Assembly (NCBI GenBank): GCA_031406385.1
Contig: JANOHI010000290.1
Coordinates: 1-29,938 of the forward strand
Direction of reading: 5' to 3'
Source: JANLQX01 sp031406385
Lineage (GTDB): Bacteria; Actinomycetota; Acidimicrobiia; Acidimicrobiales; JANYDT01
Length of the DNA: 29,938 nucleotides
The notes under the pieces were generated by a model, which did not search any database, had not been told where the DNA came from, and saw nothing but the letters and a program-made list of their open reading frames with translations. The position numbers and the translations under genes are program-made. This document shows positions 1 to 6,449 of the stretch, one piece after another (within the stretch, counting starts at the first letter, position 1; every line of letters begins with the position of its first letter).

Positions 1-656
1 CCTGTTTCTTCCTGGATGAAAGCCCCGTCGTCGGAAAGGCAGAGTTGAATCTCAACCAGCTCTCGTGTGACGAACCGAGTATCGAGAACGACGGCCTGTT
101 CGACCAGTCCGGGTCGGAAAGAGAATCCGTCTTTCCTCCGCTTCTCTAGGCCTGCGATAACCGCTGGCCCTGCTGGTCTGCCCGGGACGCTGAGATCTAG
201 AACGGCTTGGGGGTCGAAGTCAGGCAGGGCGCGCAGTTGCCTTTGCACTTCCTCCCACCAACCGATGGCGGCAGCCTCGGCGGCGATGCGGTCCGCCTCG
301 GTTACTCCTGGCGGGAGGGTCACCGCCTGCCGAGTGGTCGTCGGAATTGCTGTGGCGACCACGGTCGACGGGACGATCGTCGTTGGGGCCGGTGATTTCG
401 GGGCACGTGATGTCGGAGGTGCGGGCGATGTCGGCGCGGCGAGCGTCGGCGGGGCGGTCGAGGCGACGGTCGTGAGTTGCGTCGCCTGACCCCCGGCGGG
501 CGTCGGCGATGCCGTTTGGTCAGCCCCGTTCCCGCCCCCGTCAGTCCCGCGCCCGCCGGCATTGCTTCCGCTCCCGCCACCCCCGCAAGCGGTGAACAAC
601 ACGGCGAGCGCGGCCGTCGCTCCGAGAAGCACGAGGGTGCTGCGCGGCGATCGCAT
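1..656 (-). CDS. Putative secreted lipoprotein, 3' end cut by window edge
   Basis: I read this frame from the reverse complement. It is open from an ATG at 656 to the window edge (218 codons). The N-terminus is a lipoprotein signal: basic MRSPR, a hydrophobic stretch (TLVLLGATAALAVLFTA) and a cysteine in the lipobox FTAC near residue 24. A Gly/Ser/Asn-rich and then Pro/Thr/Ala-rich linker follows, typical of actinobacterial lipoproteins whose folded domain is held away from the membrane. A globular part begins around residue 115 (EADRIAAEAAAIGWWEEVQRQL) and continues as an alpha/beta pattern. That layout would suit an NTF2-like or Mce-associated fold, but I cannot assign a family. A TTGACA promoter lies just upstream and predicts a transcript starting at or next to the ATG. 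Export and lipidation are inferred from the signal; the function is unknown. Confidence 0.75.
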   Translation of the reverse strand, partial: MRSPRSTLVLLGATAALAVLFTACGGGGSGSNAGGRGTDGGGNGADQTASPTPAGGQATQLTTVASTAPPTLAAPTSPAPPTSRAPKSPAPTTIVPSTVVATAIPTTTRQAVTLPPGVTEADRIAAEAAAIGWWEEVQRQLRALPDFDPQAVLDLSVPGRPAGPAVIAGLEKRRKDGFSFRPGLVEQAVVLDTRFVTRELVEIQLCLSDDGAFIQEET

Positions 657-663
657 GCCGGCG

Positions 664-692
664 AGCCTTTCGCTTGGCCCGGGTGGTGTCAA
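664..692 (-). promoter_or_regulatory. Promoter of the lipoprotein gene (leaderless type)
   Basis: On the minus strand a perfect -35 TTGACA (687-692) is followed by a 17-bp spacer and AAGGCT (664-669), seven bases before the ATG at 656. AAGGCT is close to the TAGNCT hexamers placed the same way before other genes here. The spacing predicts a transcript starting at or next to the ATG, though a GAAAGG stretch overlapping the -10 could also be read as a Shine-Dalgarno sequence. Confidence 0.5.
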
Positions 693-719
693 CCGTCTCG
701 CGCAAACCCCCCCGCCTCG

Positions 720-801
720 GGTGGGTCAGCGCGCCGCCACGGCTCGCGTCCGGTGGACCAGCGCGCCGCCAACCCCCCACCTTCGGTGGACTAGCGCGCC
801 G
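720..801. repeat. Three 17-bp direct repeats at 32-33 bp spacing
   Basis: The copies are GGTGGGTCAGCGCGCCG at 720-736, GGTGGACCAGCGCGCCG at 752-768 and GGTGGACTAGCGCGCCG at 785-801. Starts are 32 and 33 bp apart, about three helical turns, so a protein binding all three would sit on one face of the DNA. The 15-16 bp between copies is not conserved. Three copies this short do not make a CRISPR array. Confidence 0.7.
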
Positions 802-808
802 GGTCGCT

Positions 809-886
809 GCATCCCAGATGCGCAGGTGTTTCATCCCTGACCGGTCGATATCGCGCTTTTGCCAGTTTTCGAGGCATCTGGGATGC
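809..886. repeat. 13-bp perfect inverted repeat, arms 52 bp apart
   Basis: GCATCCCAGATGC (809-821) and its exact reverse complement GCATCTGGGATGC (874-886) flank 52 bp that include ATATCGCGCTTTTGCC. Each arm is itself a short palindrome (GCATC, three bases, GATGC), so each could bind a dimer. A related GATGTGGGATGCC follows at 897-909. Two operators that could loop the DNA, or a cruciform, are possible readings. Confidence 0.6.
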
Positions 887-1074
887 CGTACGGTGCGATG
901 TGGGATGCCGAGCCTTTAATTCGGCTCGCCGGGCGGCTAACGGGCGGATGATGGGGCGGCTGACGGGCCGTCGGCCGGGGCGGATCGGCGGGCCGAGTAA
1001 TCTTTGACGTCCCGTCGGGCAGGTCGGCTCGAACGCCCCCCAACCCGAAGGCCGACTGAACCCCTCACTTCGAA

Positions 1075-1092
1075 TAGTCCCGCGCCCAGGAG
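1075..1092 (+). promoter_or_regulatory. Likely efp -10 and ribosome binding site
   Basis: TAGTCC at 1075-1080 fits the TAGNCT-like -10 seen before other genes here. It would start transcription near 1087, directly before the Shine-Dalgarno AGGAG (1088-1092), which sits eight bases before the efp ATG. The 5' leader would be very short. No good -35 is visible. Confidence 0.4.
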
Positions 1093-1100
1093 TACACGCC

Positions 1101-1664
1101 ATGCCTCCCGTTTCCACGTCTGATTTCAAGAACGGCATCACCCTCGACATCCCCGAGGGACTCATGCAGATCATCGATTTCCAGCACGTCAAGCCGGGCA
1201 AGGGTGGGGCGTTCGTGCGCACCAAGCTCCGCAACGTGCGCACCGGCGCCGTCATCGATCGCACCTACACCGCAGGCGAGAAGATGGAGCAGGCGATCAT
1301 CGAGAAGAACGAGATGCAGTTCCTCTACCGCGATGGCGGCAACTACGTGTTCATGGACAACCGCACATACGACCAGATCGAAATCGATCCGAAGAAGCTC
1401 GGCGACGCCGTGAATTATCTGAAGGAACAGGACAACGCGATCATCAACTCCTACGATGATGAGATCGTCGGGATCGAGCTCCCCGCCGCAGTGGAGTTGG
1501 TTATCACGGAATGCGAGCCGGGCATCCAGGGTGACCGGGTCTCGGGCGCGAAGAAGCCGGCCACACTCGAAACCGGCTTGGTCATCCAGGTCCCGCTGTT
1601 CGTGAATCAGGGTGAGAAGGTCAAAGTCGACACCCGCACGGGCGATTATCTGACCCGCGTGTGA
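1101..1664 (+). CDS. efp: Translation elongation factor P
   Basis: EF-P binds ribosomes stalled on consecutive prolines, between the P and E sites, and promotes peptide bond formation. The 187 residues match the family length of about 185-190. An N-terminal KOW-like domain carries the loop HVKPGKGGAFVR, with Lys34 at the tip, the residue modified in many bacteria. Two OB domains follow, ending in the typical DTRTGDYLTRV. No modifying enzyme (EpmA/EpmB type) is present in the window, so the modification state cannot be told. An AGGAG ribosome binding site eight bases upstream fixes the ATG start. The stop overlaps the nusB GTG by four bases (GTGA), so the two are translationally coupled. The efp-nusB pair is usual in actinobacteria. 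Confidence 0.97.
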   Translation: MPPVSTSDFKNGITLDIPEGLMQIIDFQHVKPGKGGAFVRTKLRNVRTGAVIDRTYTAGEKMEQAIIEKNEMQFLYRDGGNYVFMDNRTYDQIEIDPKKLGDAVNYLKEQDNAIINSYDDEIVGIELPAAVELVITECEPGIQGDRVSGAKKPATLETGLVIQVPLFVNQGEKVKVDTRTGDYLTRV

Positions 1665-2065
1665 GCGCCACGCCGTCGCGGCGACGCGACGCCCGGGAGC
1701 GGGCGATGGAGCTGCTCTACGAAGCGGAGACCAAGAGTGCCTCCGTGGCCACGATCATCGATGAGCTCCCTCTTCCACCGGCGGAATACGCATCGACCCT
1801 GGCGATCGGCGCGGCCGATTGTGCTGAACGAGCGGACGAACTGATCGGAAAGTTCGCGCGTCCCGACTGGCCGATCTCGCGCATGCCGATGCTCGACCGA
1901 ATCGTGATGCGCATGGCGATCTACGAGCTCCTCAATCAGCCCGACGTCGACCGCGGCATCATCTTGAATGAAGCCGTGGAGTTGGCGAAGCGCTTCTCCA
2001 CCGACGACTCGCACCGCTACGTCAACGGGATGCTCACCTCGATAGCAAACGAGCTCGGCCGGTAA
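1661..2065 (+). CDS. nusB: Transcription antitermination factor NusB
   Basis: NusB is a small all-helical RNA-binding protein. With NusE (S10) it binds boxA in rRNA leaders and prevents premature termination. The 134-residue product has the family hallmarks: SRRRDARERAMELLYEAE at the N-terminus, IGKFARPDWPISRMPMLDRIVMRMAIYELL in the middle, and VAINEAVELAKRFSTDDSHRYVNGML-like text (here DRGIILNEAVELAKRF) at the C-terminus. The GTG start overlaps the efp stop in GTGA and is the only start that keeps the normal N-terminus. The reading frame ends ANELGR, and those last codons are the first unit of a 54-bp tandem repeat continuing downstream. In many actinobacteria pyrR follows nusB directly; here a 3.8-kb segment separates them. 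Confidence 0.96.
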   Translation: MSATPSRRRDARERAMELLYEAETKSASVATIIDELPLPPAEYASTLAIGAADCAERADELIGKFARPDWPISRMPMLDRIVMRMAIYELLNQPDVDRGIILNEAVELAKRFSTDDSHRYVNGMLTSIANELGR

Positions 2066-2170
2066 CTGCGAGCTCACGAAACGAGGACAGCAAGCAGAGC
2101 GAACGACCTCGGCCGGTAGTCGCGAACGGACCAGCCGCTGACAGCAAGCAGAGCGAACGAGCTCGGCCTG
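2042..2170 (+). repeat. 54-bp tandem repeat starting in the 3' end of nusB
   Basis: The last nusB codons (GAGCTCGGCCGGTAA at 2051-2065) recur as GACCTCGGCCGGTAG at 2105-2119 and GAGCTCGGCC at 2159-2168, exactly 54 bp apart each time. Between copies two and three the match is longer: 29 bp (2086-2114 and 2140-2168) differ at one base. In the nusB phase the copies read AN(E/D)LG, the first two followed by Arg and a stop. This looks like tandem duplication of a gene end. Confidence 0.8.
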
Positions 2171-2226
2171 AATGTCTCTGGGTCGGCTGAGCGCGTCGGG
2201 TCGGGATCTTGCGTATTTTCGCGTCG

Positions 2227-2327
2227 GAGCTGACCCAACGCCGTGAGCTGACCCAACGCCGTGAGCTGACCCGGCGCGGTGAGCTGACCCAACGCCGTGA
2301 GCTGACCCAACGCCGTGAGCTGACCCA
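2227..2327. repeat. 18-bp tandem repeat, five copies plus a partial sixth
   Basis: The unit GAGCTGACCCAACGCCGT occurs at 2227, 2245, 2281 and 2299. A variant (GAGCTGACCCGGCGCGGT) sits at 2263 and an 11-base partial copy at 2317-2327. Copies are head to tail with no spacer. The array lies in the non-coding stretch between the convergent nusB and pirin genes. The stretch 2066-2346 otherwise contains only the 54-bp repeats; no terminator with a T-run is visible. Confidence 0.9.
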
Positions 2328-2346
2328 GTAGGCGCCAACGACTGGT

Positions 2347-3399
2347 TCAGCCGACGGCGCTGGTGTCGGGCGGGAGTTCGAGTGAGCCGTCGGGGCGGCG
2401 AGCGAAACGGGCGGTCACGTGGCCGTGGGTCGGATCGTCCGTCGGCCAGGGCCAGCCACCGAACTGGGTGCGCTGGTAATCCTCGAACGCCTTTTCGATG
2501 CCGGCCCTATCGTTCATGACGAAGGGCCCATACTGCGCGACGGGTTCGCCGATCGGCGTTCCCTGCAAGACCAGGAAGGTGACAGCTTCGCTGCCGGCGG
2601 TCGCCGTCACCGAGTGCGTGGCGTCGAGCACGGTTCCGGTGCCGAGCCCGGCTGGGTGGCCGCTCAGGTCGATGCCGCCACCCTCGAACACGTAGACCGT
2701 GCGAATGGTGCCCTCCGGCGCGGTCGGCATCGTCCATGACGCACCGGGCTCCAGCGCGACGCGCCAAATGGCCACGTTGGCCTGCGCCTTCGATGCCCAT
2801 GAAGCGGGGGGTGGGCTGGGCGGGATATGGCTGGCAATCGCCCCGGCCACCACAGTGATCGTGGCCCGACGGCCGTCGGCGTCGAGCTCGGAGAAGATGG
2901 GGATGTCTTCGGACCAGAGCATGGCGAAGTGCGGCTCGGCCATCTTGTCGGCGGCGGGCAGGTTCAACCAGATCTGAAAGAGTTCCATGTGGTTCCCCTC
3001 GTCCTCTCGGAGGAGCGGAAACATCTCGGCGTGGACGATCCCTGCGCCTGCCGTCAGCCACTGCACATCACCGGCACCGTAGCGAGCGGCGGCCCGGAGC
3101 GAATCGGCGTGGTCCACATAGCCCCGGCGGACGAAGGTGACTGTCTCGAAGCCGCGATGAGGGTGCTGGGGAAACCCCGGGATGGTGCTGCCGTGATACA
3201 TGCTCCAGCCGTCGGTCCCGGTGAAGTCACTCCCGATCGGACGACCGCGAAGGGTGATGGGAGGTGGTCCGAGCGCACCATTGCCGGCGGGATACGCGTC
3301 GTTGTGGTGCACGCAGAACAAGAAGGGATCGAAGGTCTGCCACGGCGGCGAACCGAGAGCGAAGGTGTGTAGCACCGGCGACGCGTCGGTCAGTTCCAT
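2347..3399 (-). CDS. Pirin family protein
   Basis: Pirins are bicupin iron proteins; some members act as quercetin 2,3-dioxygenases and others as regulators or partners of metabolic enzymes. The 350 residues are longer than the roughly 290 of human pirin, with a longer N-terminus. The N-terminal cupin carries PQHPHRGFETVTFV (His79, His81) and GAGIVHAEMF (His123, Glu125), matching the four iron ligands of human pirin in type and spacing. The C-terminal cupin holds EGTIRTVYVFEGGGIDLSG and GPFVMNDRAGIEKAFEDYQRTQFGGWPWP, the usual pirin ending. I chose the ATG at 3399 because TAGCGT ends six bases upstream and predicts a leaderless transcript; a TTG at 3405 with GGAGGG nine bases upstream is the alternative. 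The gene converges with nusB. The substrate is unknown. Confidence 0.93.
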   Translation of the reverse strand: MELTDASPVLHTFALGSPPWQTFDPFLFCVHHNDAYPAGNGALGPPPITLRGRPIGSDFTGTDGWSMYHGSTIPGFPQHPHRGFETVTFVRRGYVDHADSLRAAARYGAGDVQWLTAGAGIVHAEMFPLLREDEGNHMELFQIWLNLPAADKMAEPHFAMLWSEDIPIFSELDADGRRATITVVAGAIASHIPPSPPPASWASKAQANVAIWRVALEPGASWTMPTAPEGTIRTVYVFEGGGIDLSGHPAGLGTGTVLDATHSVTATAGSEAVTFLVLQGTPIGEPVAQYGPFVMNDRAGIEKAFEDYQRTQFGGWPWPTDDPTHGHVTARFARRPDGSLELPPDTSAVG

Positions 3400-3405
3400 A
3401 CCCAA

Positions 3406-3411
3406 ACGCTA
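3406..3411 (-). promoter_or_regulatory. -10 element of the pirin gene (leaderless type)
   Basis: On the minus strand TAGCGT is followed by six bases (TTGGGT) and the ATG at 3399. It lies in the 40-bp gap after birA, so pirin can be transcribed apart from the birA operon. No convincing -35 is visible. Confidence 0.4.
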
Positions 3412-3439
3412 GGTCCCTCCGCGCCCCAACGCCGCACGG

Positions 3440-4273
3440 TCACTGCGCGGGACGGAGGTGGACGACGTCGCCGGCGGACAGCACGTGGCGCTCGGTGCCG
3501 ACGGCCGACGCGACCTCGACGATGAGATGGCCCGATGCATCGACGTCGACCGCTGTTCCGACCACCCGGCGTCCTCCGAGTTCGGCCGCGACCGCATGAC
3601 CGATGGTGGAACACGTCGACCGATATCGGTCGACAAAGCCGGTGGGGTCCGCTGTCAGGGTCGACACCGCACGCTCGAAGGCCCGGAGCACGTCGGCGGT
3701 GAAGGACACGGGCGAGGTGAGCGGCGCGTGGTCGTCGAACCACGTCGGTACGGCGTCCGGTCCGAGAGCCGGATCGAGCACAGCGGGCCGCACCAGGTTG
3801 ATGCCAATGCCGACGACCACGAATCGCTGACGCTCGCCGAAGTGGGACTCCGCGAGGATGCCGGCGAGCTTGCGGTACCCGAACGGTGCGGTGGCATCGC
3901 CCACAACAACGTCGTTCGGCCACTTGAGCGACACCTCGACATCCAGCGCGGCGGCGCATTCGACCACGGCCACGCCCATGGCGAACGACAGCAGCGGCCA
4001 GCGTTCGACCGGCAGCGCCGTGGGAGCGACGAGCACGGTCATCAGCAACGCCGAGTCCGGGGGAGCGATCCAGGTTCGGCCGAGCCTGCCACGGCCCGCG
4101 GTTTGCGAGCGGGCGATGAGCACGGCACCATCGGCGACGGTCGCGCCGGTGTCGTCATGACCGCGAACGGCCCATGCGAGCAACGCCCCATTGGTCGAGT
4201 CGATCGAGTCGACGACGCGCACGTCGGCGAAGCGCGAACCGGTGAGCGCAGCTCGCAGTTCTATTCCGTCCAA
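3440..4273 (-). CDS. birA: Biotin-[acetyl-CoA-carboxylase] ligase, no DNA-binding domain
   Basis: This enzyme makes biotinyl-AMP from biotin and ATP and moves biotin to a lysine of the carrier domain of acyl-CoA carboxylases. Family motifs are plain: DSIDSTN (22-28), the biotinyl-AMP loop GRGRLGRTW (60-68), KWPND (117-121) and KLAGILAE (135-142), followed by a C-terminal SH3-like domain with GHAVAAELGGRRVVGTAVDVDASG. At 277 residues with no N-terminal helix-turn-helix it is the monofunctional type, so it should not repress biotin genes. The best start is a TTG at 4273, which lies inside the last codons of the upstream gene (13-bp overlap); the next start, a GTG at 4222, would trim the N-terminus. 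It is the last gene of a coupled three-gene unit. Confidence 0.95.
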   Translation of the reverse strand: MDGIELRAALTGSRFADVRVVDSIDSTNGALLAWAVRGHDDTGATVADGAVLIARSQTAGRGRLGRTWIAPPDSALLMTVLVAPTALPVERWPLLSFAMGVAVVECAAALDVEVSLKWPNDVVVGDATAPFGYRKLAGILAESHFGERQRFVVVGIGINLVRPAVLDPALGPDAVPTWFDDHAPLTSPVSFTADVLRAFERAVSTLTADPTGFVDRYRSTCSTIGHAVAAELGGRRVVGTAVDVDASGHLIVEVASAVGTERHVLSAGDVVHLRPAQ

Positions 4274-4677
4274 CCGATGTCCCGTACGTGGGCGTGGACG
4301 TTGGTGGCCACCGTCAGCGTGAACCCGACCCGAGGGAGATCGGACAGGTCGAGGCCCTCGAAGACGATGATGTCGGCGGCCAGCAACTCGTCGATGTTGG
4401 TGAAGCTCTCGTTCGTACCTGCACAGATTATCCGTGCGCTTACCAATGCCGTGATCGACGCGGTCGAGACGGTGAGCGGAACGCCTTCGACGCTACGGAC
4501 CAGCCATGCGCAGTCCTCCAGATCCAAGCCGGAGAGCCGGGTGAGGTCCACGGGGACCGGCTTGTCCCAGGCGGCACATACCCCGGGCGTGGCGTGAGGC
4601 AGGCTGATTCGGCCGGCTGGAAGATGGAGTCGCACAGGAGCATCGACCGCACCGAGGTCGACAAGTCTCACCGTCAC
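4261..4677 (-). CDS. Conserved-looking protein of unknown function
   Basis: I do not recognise this 138-residue protein. It begins MTVRLVDLGAVDAPVRLHLP from a GTG at 4677 that overlaps the stop of the kinase-like gene by four bases (GTGA), and it ends over the TTG start of birA. A longer frame starting at 4767 would only add arginine/proline-rich text. The sequence is alpha/beta in look, with VPLTVSTASITALVSARIICAGTNES and ELLAADIIVFEGLDLSDLP. It has no signal peptide, membrane segment or obvious catalytic motif. Cys, Asp and Glu residues are scattered without a metal-site pattern. Translational coupling on both sides suggests it is made together with the kinase-like protein and BirA, but a shared task is not evident. 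Confidence 0.75.
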   Translation of the reverse strand: MTVRLVDLGAVDAPVRLHLPAGRISLPHATPGVCAAWDKPVPVDLTRLSGLDLEDCAWLVRSVEGVPLTVSTASITALVSARIICAGTNESFTNIDELLAADIIVFEGLDLSDLPRVGFTLTVATNVHAHVRDIGWTE

Positions 4678-5783
4678 AGCGTGACCACGTCGAGGAGCGG
4701 GCGGAGATCGAGGTCGTCGACGGCGGGGAGGTAGATGCTCACCGCTTCCTTCTGGAGGCGTTTCCACAGATCGTCGCGGAAGAATCGGTCTCCGTTGGCA
4801 ATGACATAGTGGAGGATGAAGAACCGGTACGCCTCGCGGGTGAACGCGATGTCGTCGGGCCGCAGCGGGAAGATGCGGTGATACGCCGTGAGGAATTGGA
4901 TGAAACGCGGCTCCACGAGGGTGTGGGGCGAATACGTGAAGTGGGTCCGGTCGCCGGTCGAGGACGACACGCGCGACAGGAAATAGAAGTCCATCATGCG
5001 GGGCTCGATGCGGAACCAGTCGTAGTCCCAGCGGCTGTAGAGCCGGAAGTCGTCGTCGCCTTCCTCGCCGGTGATGGAGAAGTTCCCGAGGTTCCAGTCG
5101 ATGAGCACGGGCATCTTCGGCCAGTAGTCGTACCGCAGCGTATCGAGGGTCACCAGGAAGTTGTGCGTCTGCTGGGCAACGACGGCGAGCTGCGCAGCGT
5201 TGAGCACGAACCGCTTCGCCGAACGTGCGTTGGTCACAAGGTCGAGCAGATGAATGGCATCAGCTTTGATCGATGTGCTGGTGAGCGGGATCTTCGGGGC
5301 GATGTCGGCGCATGCACGGTGGAAAAGAGCGATCTCCTGGGCGAAGGTGGTGATCTGAGCGTCGGTGAGGATGCGGGGGAGCGAGCGGCCTCGCGGAACC
5401 TCGTCGTAGAACACCACCCAGGTGCGGCCGTCGTAGTGCGTAAATGGTCGCCCATCCTCGGTGAGAACGTCGGCGAGTAGGCGGGCGTGGCGGGTCCCGT
5501 CGAGCAGCCGGTGGCACGCGTGGAGCCGGTCGTGGTCTTCGCAGAACAGGAAGTACGAGCCGTACGACGACACCTTGGCGATCACGGCAGAGCCGTCGCT
5601 CAACAAACAGCGGTACACATGGTTCGTCGAAACGAACGCGCTGACCTCGGTGATGTCGACGATGACCCGGTCGTCGTCGTAGGCCGCCCACGCCTCGACG
5701 GCTCGCTGCGGCCCGCCCGGGGTGGGATCCGGCGTGTTGATGGGCTCCACAGTGTCCAGGCTACGCGGGTGCGGCCGCTTCAC
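4674..5783 (-). CDS. Aminoglycoside phosphotransferase (APH)-like kinase
   Basis: This is a 369-residue protein of the APH/choline-kinase fold, a group that phosphorylates small hydroxylated or amino substrates. Visible landmarks are a beta-rich N-lobe with SDGSAVIAKVSSYG (a candidate ATP-binding Lys), the catalytic loop PVLIDWNLGNF, where Asp229 and Asn234 fit the D-x4-N spacing, and the metal-binding stretch SRWDYDWFRIEPRMMDFYFL, which replaces the usual DFD or DWE. The histidine before the catalytic Asp in many kinases is not present. The C-terminus is helical and ends LRPLLDVVTL. The start is a GTG at 5783 with GAGAGG 11 bases upstream. It heads the unit kinase, unknown protein, birA and diverges from pyrR. 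Drug resistance cannot be inferred from the fold; the substrate is unknown. Confidence 0.8.
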   Translation of the reverse strand: MKRPHPRSLDTVEPINTPDPTPGGPQRAVEAWAAYDDDRVIVDITEVSAFVSTNHVYRCLLSDGSAVIAKVSSYGSYFLFCEDHDRLHACHRLLDGTRHARLLADVLTEDGRPFTHYDGRTWVVFYDEVPRGRSLPRILTDAQITTFAQEIALFHRACADIAPKIPLTSTSIKADAIHLLDLVTNARSAKRFVLNAAQLAVVAQQTHNFLVTLDTLRYDYWPKMPVLIDWNLGNFSITGEEGDDDFRLYSRWDYDWFRIEPRMMDFYFLSRVSSSTGDRTHFTYSPHTLVEPRFIQFLTAYHRIFPLRPDDIAFTREAYRFFILHYVIANGDRFFRDDLWKRLQKEAVSIYLPAVDDLDLRPLLDVVTL

Positions 5784-5829
5784 CCGGCGCGATGCCTCTC
5801 GGTCGGCGCAGCGGGCCGGTCGGTGCGAA

Positions 5830-5835
5830 TAGCCT
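5830..5835 (+). promoter_or_regulatory. -10 element of the pyr operon
   Basis: TAGCCT, identical to the hexamers before rph and before the gene at 26520, would start transcription around 5842. That places the PyrR hairpin at the very 5' end of the message. No clear -35 is visible. Confidence 0.4.
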
Positions 5836-5854
5836 GTGGGTTCGTGTCCGTGAA

Positions 5855-5874
5855 ATGAGTCCTGTGAGGCTCAT
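5855..5874 (+). promoter_or_regulatory. PyrR-binding RNA hairpin before pyrR
   Basis: The sequence ATGAGTCCTGTGAGGCTCAT folds into a hairpin with a perfect 5-bp stem (ATGAG with CTCAT) around the loop TCCTGTGAGG. This closely matches the conserved PyrR-binding motif, UCCAGAGAGG within AGUCC...GAGGCU, known from Bacillus and mycobacterial pyr leaders. The Shine-Dalgarno GGAGAGGAGAG (5877-5887) begins two bases after the stem, and no terminator hairpin lies between. That arrangement fits translational repression when PyrR with UMP binds, as reported for Mycobacterium smegmatis, rather than Bacillus-type attenuation. Confidence 0.8.
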
Positions 5875-5891
5875 ACGGAGAGGAGAGAACG

Positions 5892-6449
5892 ATGGCACTC
5901 GAAGCGGGGCTTGCTGCCCCTACCGGGCCCGGTGGGTCCGCCCCCGCCCGTGAACGGCGGGAAGTGCTCGACGCCGCTGGCGTCGATCGCGCCGTCCGGC
6001 GAATGGCCCACGAGATCGTCGAACGCAACGAAGGCACCGACGGTGTCGTCCTTGTTGGGCTGATGAAAGGTGGTGTGTGGCTCGCCGAGGCGTTGGGCGT
6101 GGCGCTCGAGGCGCTGGGCAACCCGGTGCCTGTAGGCCGGATCGACGCCAGCTTCTACCGCGACGACCTGCAACTCCGCACGGTCACACCGATGCCGAGC
6201 GCACTGAGCTTTGCGGTCCACGACGCCGTTGTTGTGCTCGTGGACGATGTGCTCTTCACCGGACGAACCGTTCGAGCCGGTCTCGACGCGCTGCGCGAGT
6301 ATGGCCGGCCCAAAGCGGTGCAGTTGGCGGTCATGGTCGACCGCGGTCATCGGGAGTTGCCGATCCGCCCGGACTTCGTCGGCAAGAACCTTCCGACGTC
6401 TCGAACGGAATCTGTCCGTGCCACCGCCGACGGGGTGGTGCTGTCGTGA
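5892..6449 (+). CDS. pyrR: Bifunctional pyr operon regulator / uracil phosphoribosyltransferase
   Basis: PyrR binds pyr mRNA in response to uridine nucleotides and PRPP, and many members also convert uracil and PRPP to UMP. The 185 residues hold the type I phosphoribosyltransferase core: FLxGL-type loop DGVVLVGLMKGGVWLAEAL (50-68), SFYRDDLQLRT (88-97) and the PRPP loop VVVLVDDVLFTGRTVRAGL (113-131), followed by VMVDRGHRELPIRPDFVGKNLPTS, the usual PyrR ending. The first 20 residues are a Pro/Gly/Ala-rich extension. The ATG is fixed by a strong GGAGAGGAGAG ribosome binding site. A PyrR RNA hairpin directly before that site implies self-regulation. The gene overlaps pyrB by four bases (GTGA). 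Confidence 0.96.
   Translation: MALEAGLAAPTGPGGSAPARERREVLDAAGVDRAVRRMAHEIVERNEGTDGVVLVGLMKGGVWLAEALGVALEALGNPVPVGRIDASFYRDDLQLRTVTPMPSALSFAVHDAVVVLVDDVLFTGRTVRAGLDALREYGRPKAVQLAVMVDRGHRELPIRPDFVGKNLPTSRTESVRATADGVVLS

Larger units (their letters stand above)
657..1100. other. Non-coding region between lipoprotein gene and efp
   Basis: No convincing gene lies in these 444 bases. Frames open across it are arginine- and proline-rich, lack start context and look like GC-rich noise. It holds the minus-strand lipoprotein promoter, three 17-bp direct repeats (720-801), a widely spaced perfect 13-bp inverted repeat (809-821 and 874-886), a small hairpin (909-928, arms CGAGCC and GGCTCG) and the likely efp promoter at its right end. 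Confidence 0.6.

Noticed and set aside
720..801. CRISPR-like repeats
   Set aside because: Only three 17-bp copies with 15-16 bp gaps, no cas genes, no leader.
1646..2338. Minus-strand frame with GSAHGV repeats
   Set aside because: It is the antisense of nusB plus the 18-bp array; the repeats explain its regular look and there is no start context.
3458..4597. Long plus-strand frame of 379 residues
   Set aside because: It runs antisense through birA and the small unknown gene; composition is His/Arg/Gly noise typical of the opposite strand in GC-rich DNA.
4674..5783. Aminoglycoside resistance gene
   Set aside because: The fold fits many small-molecule kinases, key motifs deviate and the context is housekeeping, so a resistance label is unsupported.
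6077..6445. Upstream extension of the pyrB frame
   Set aside because: It overlaps pyrR and reads as Arg-rich noise; pyrB begins normally at 6446.
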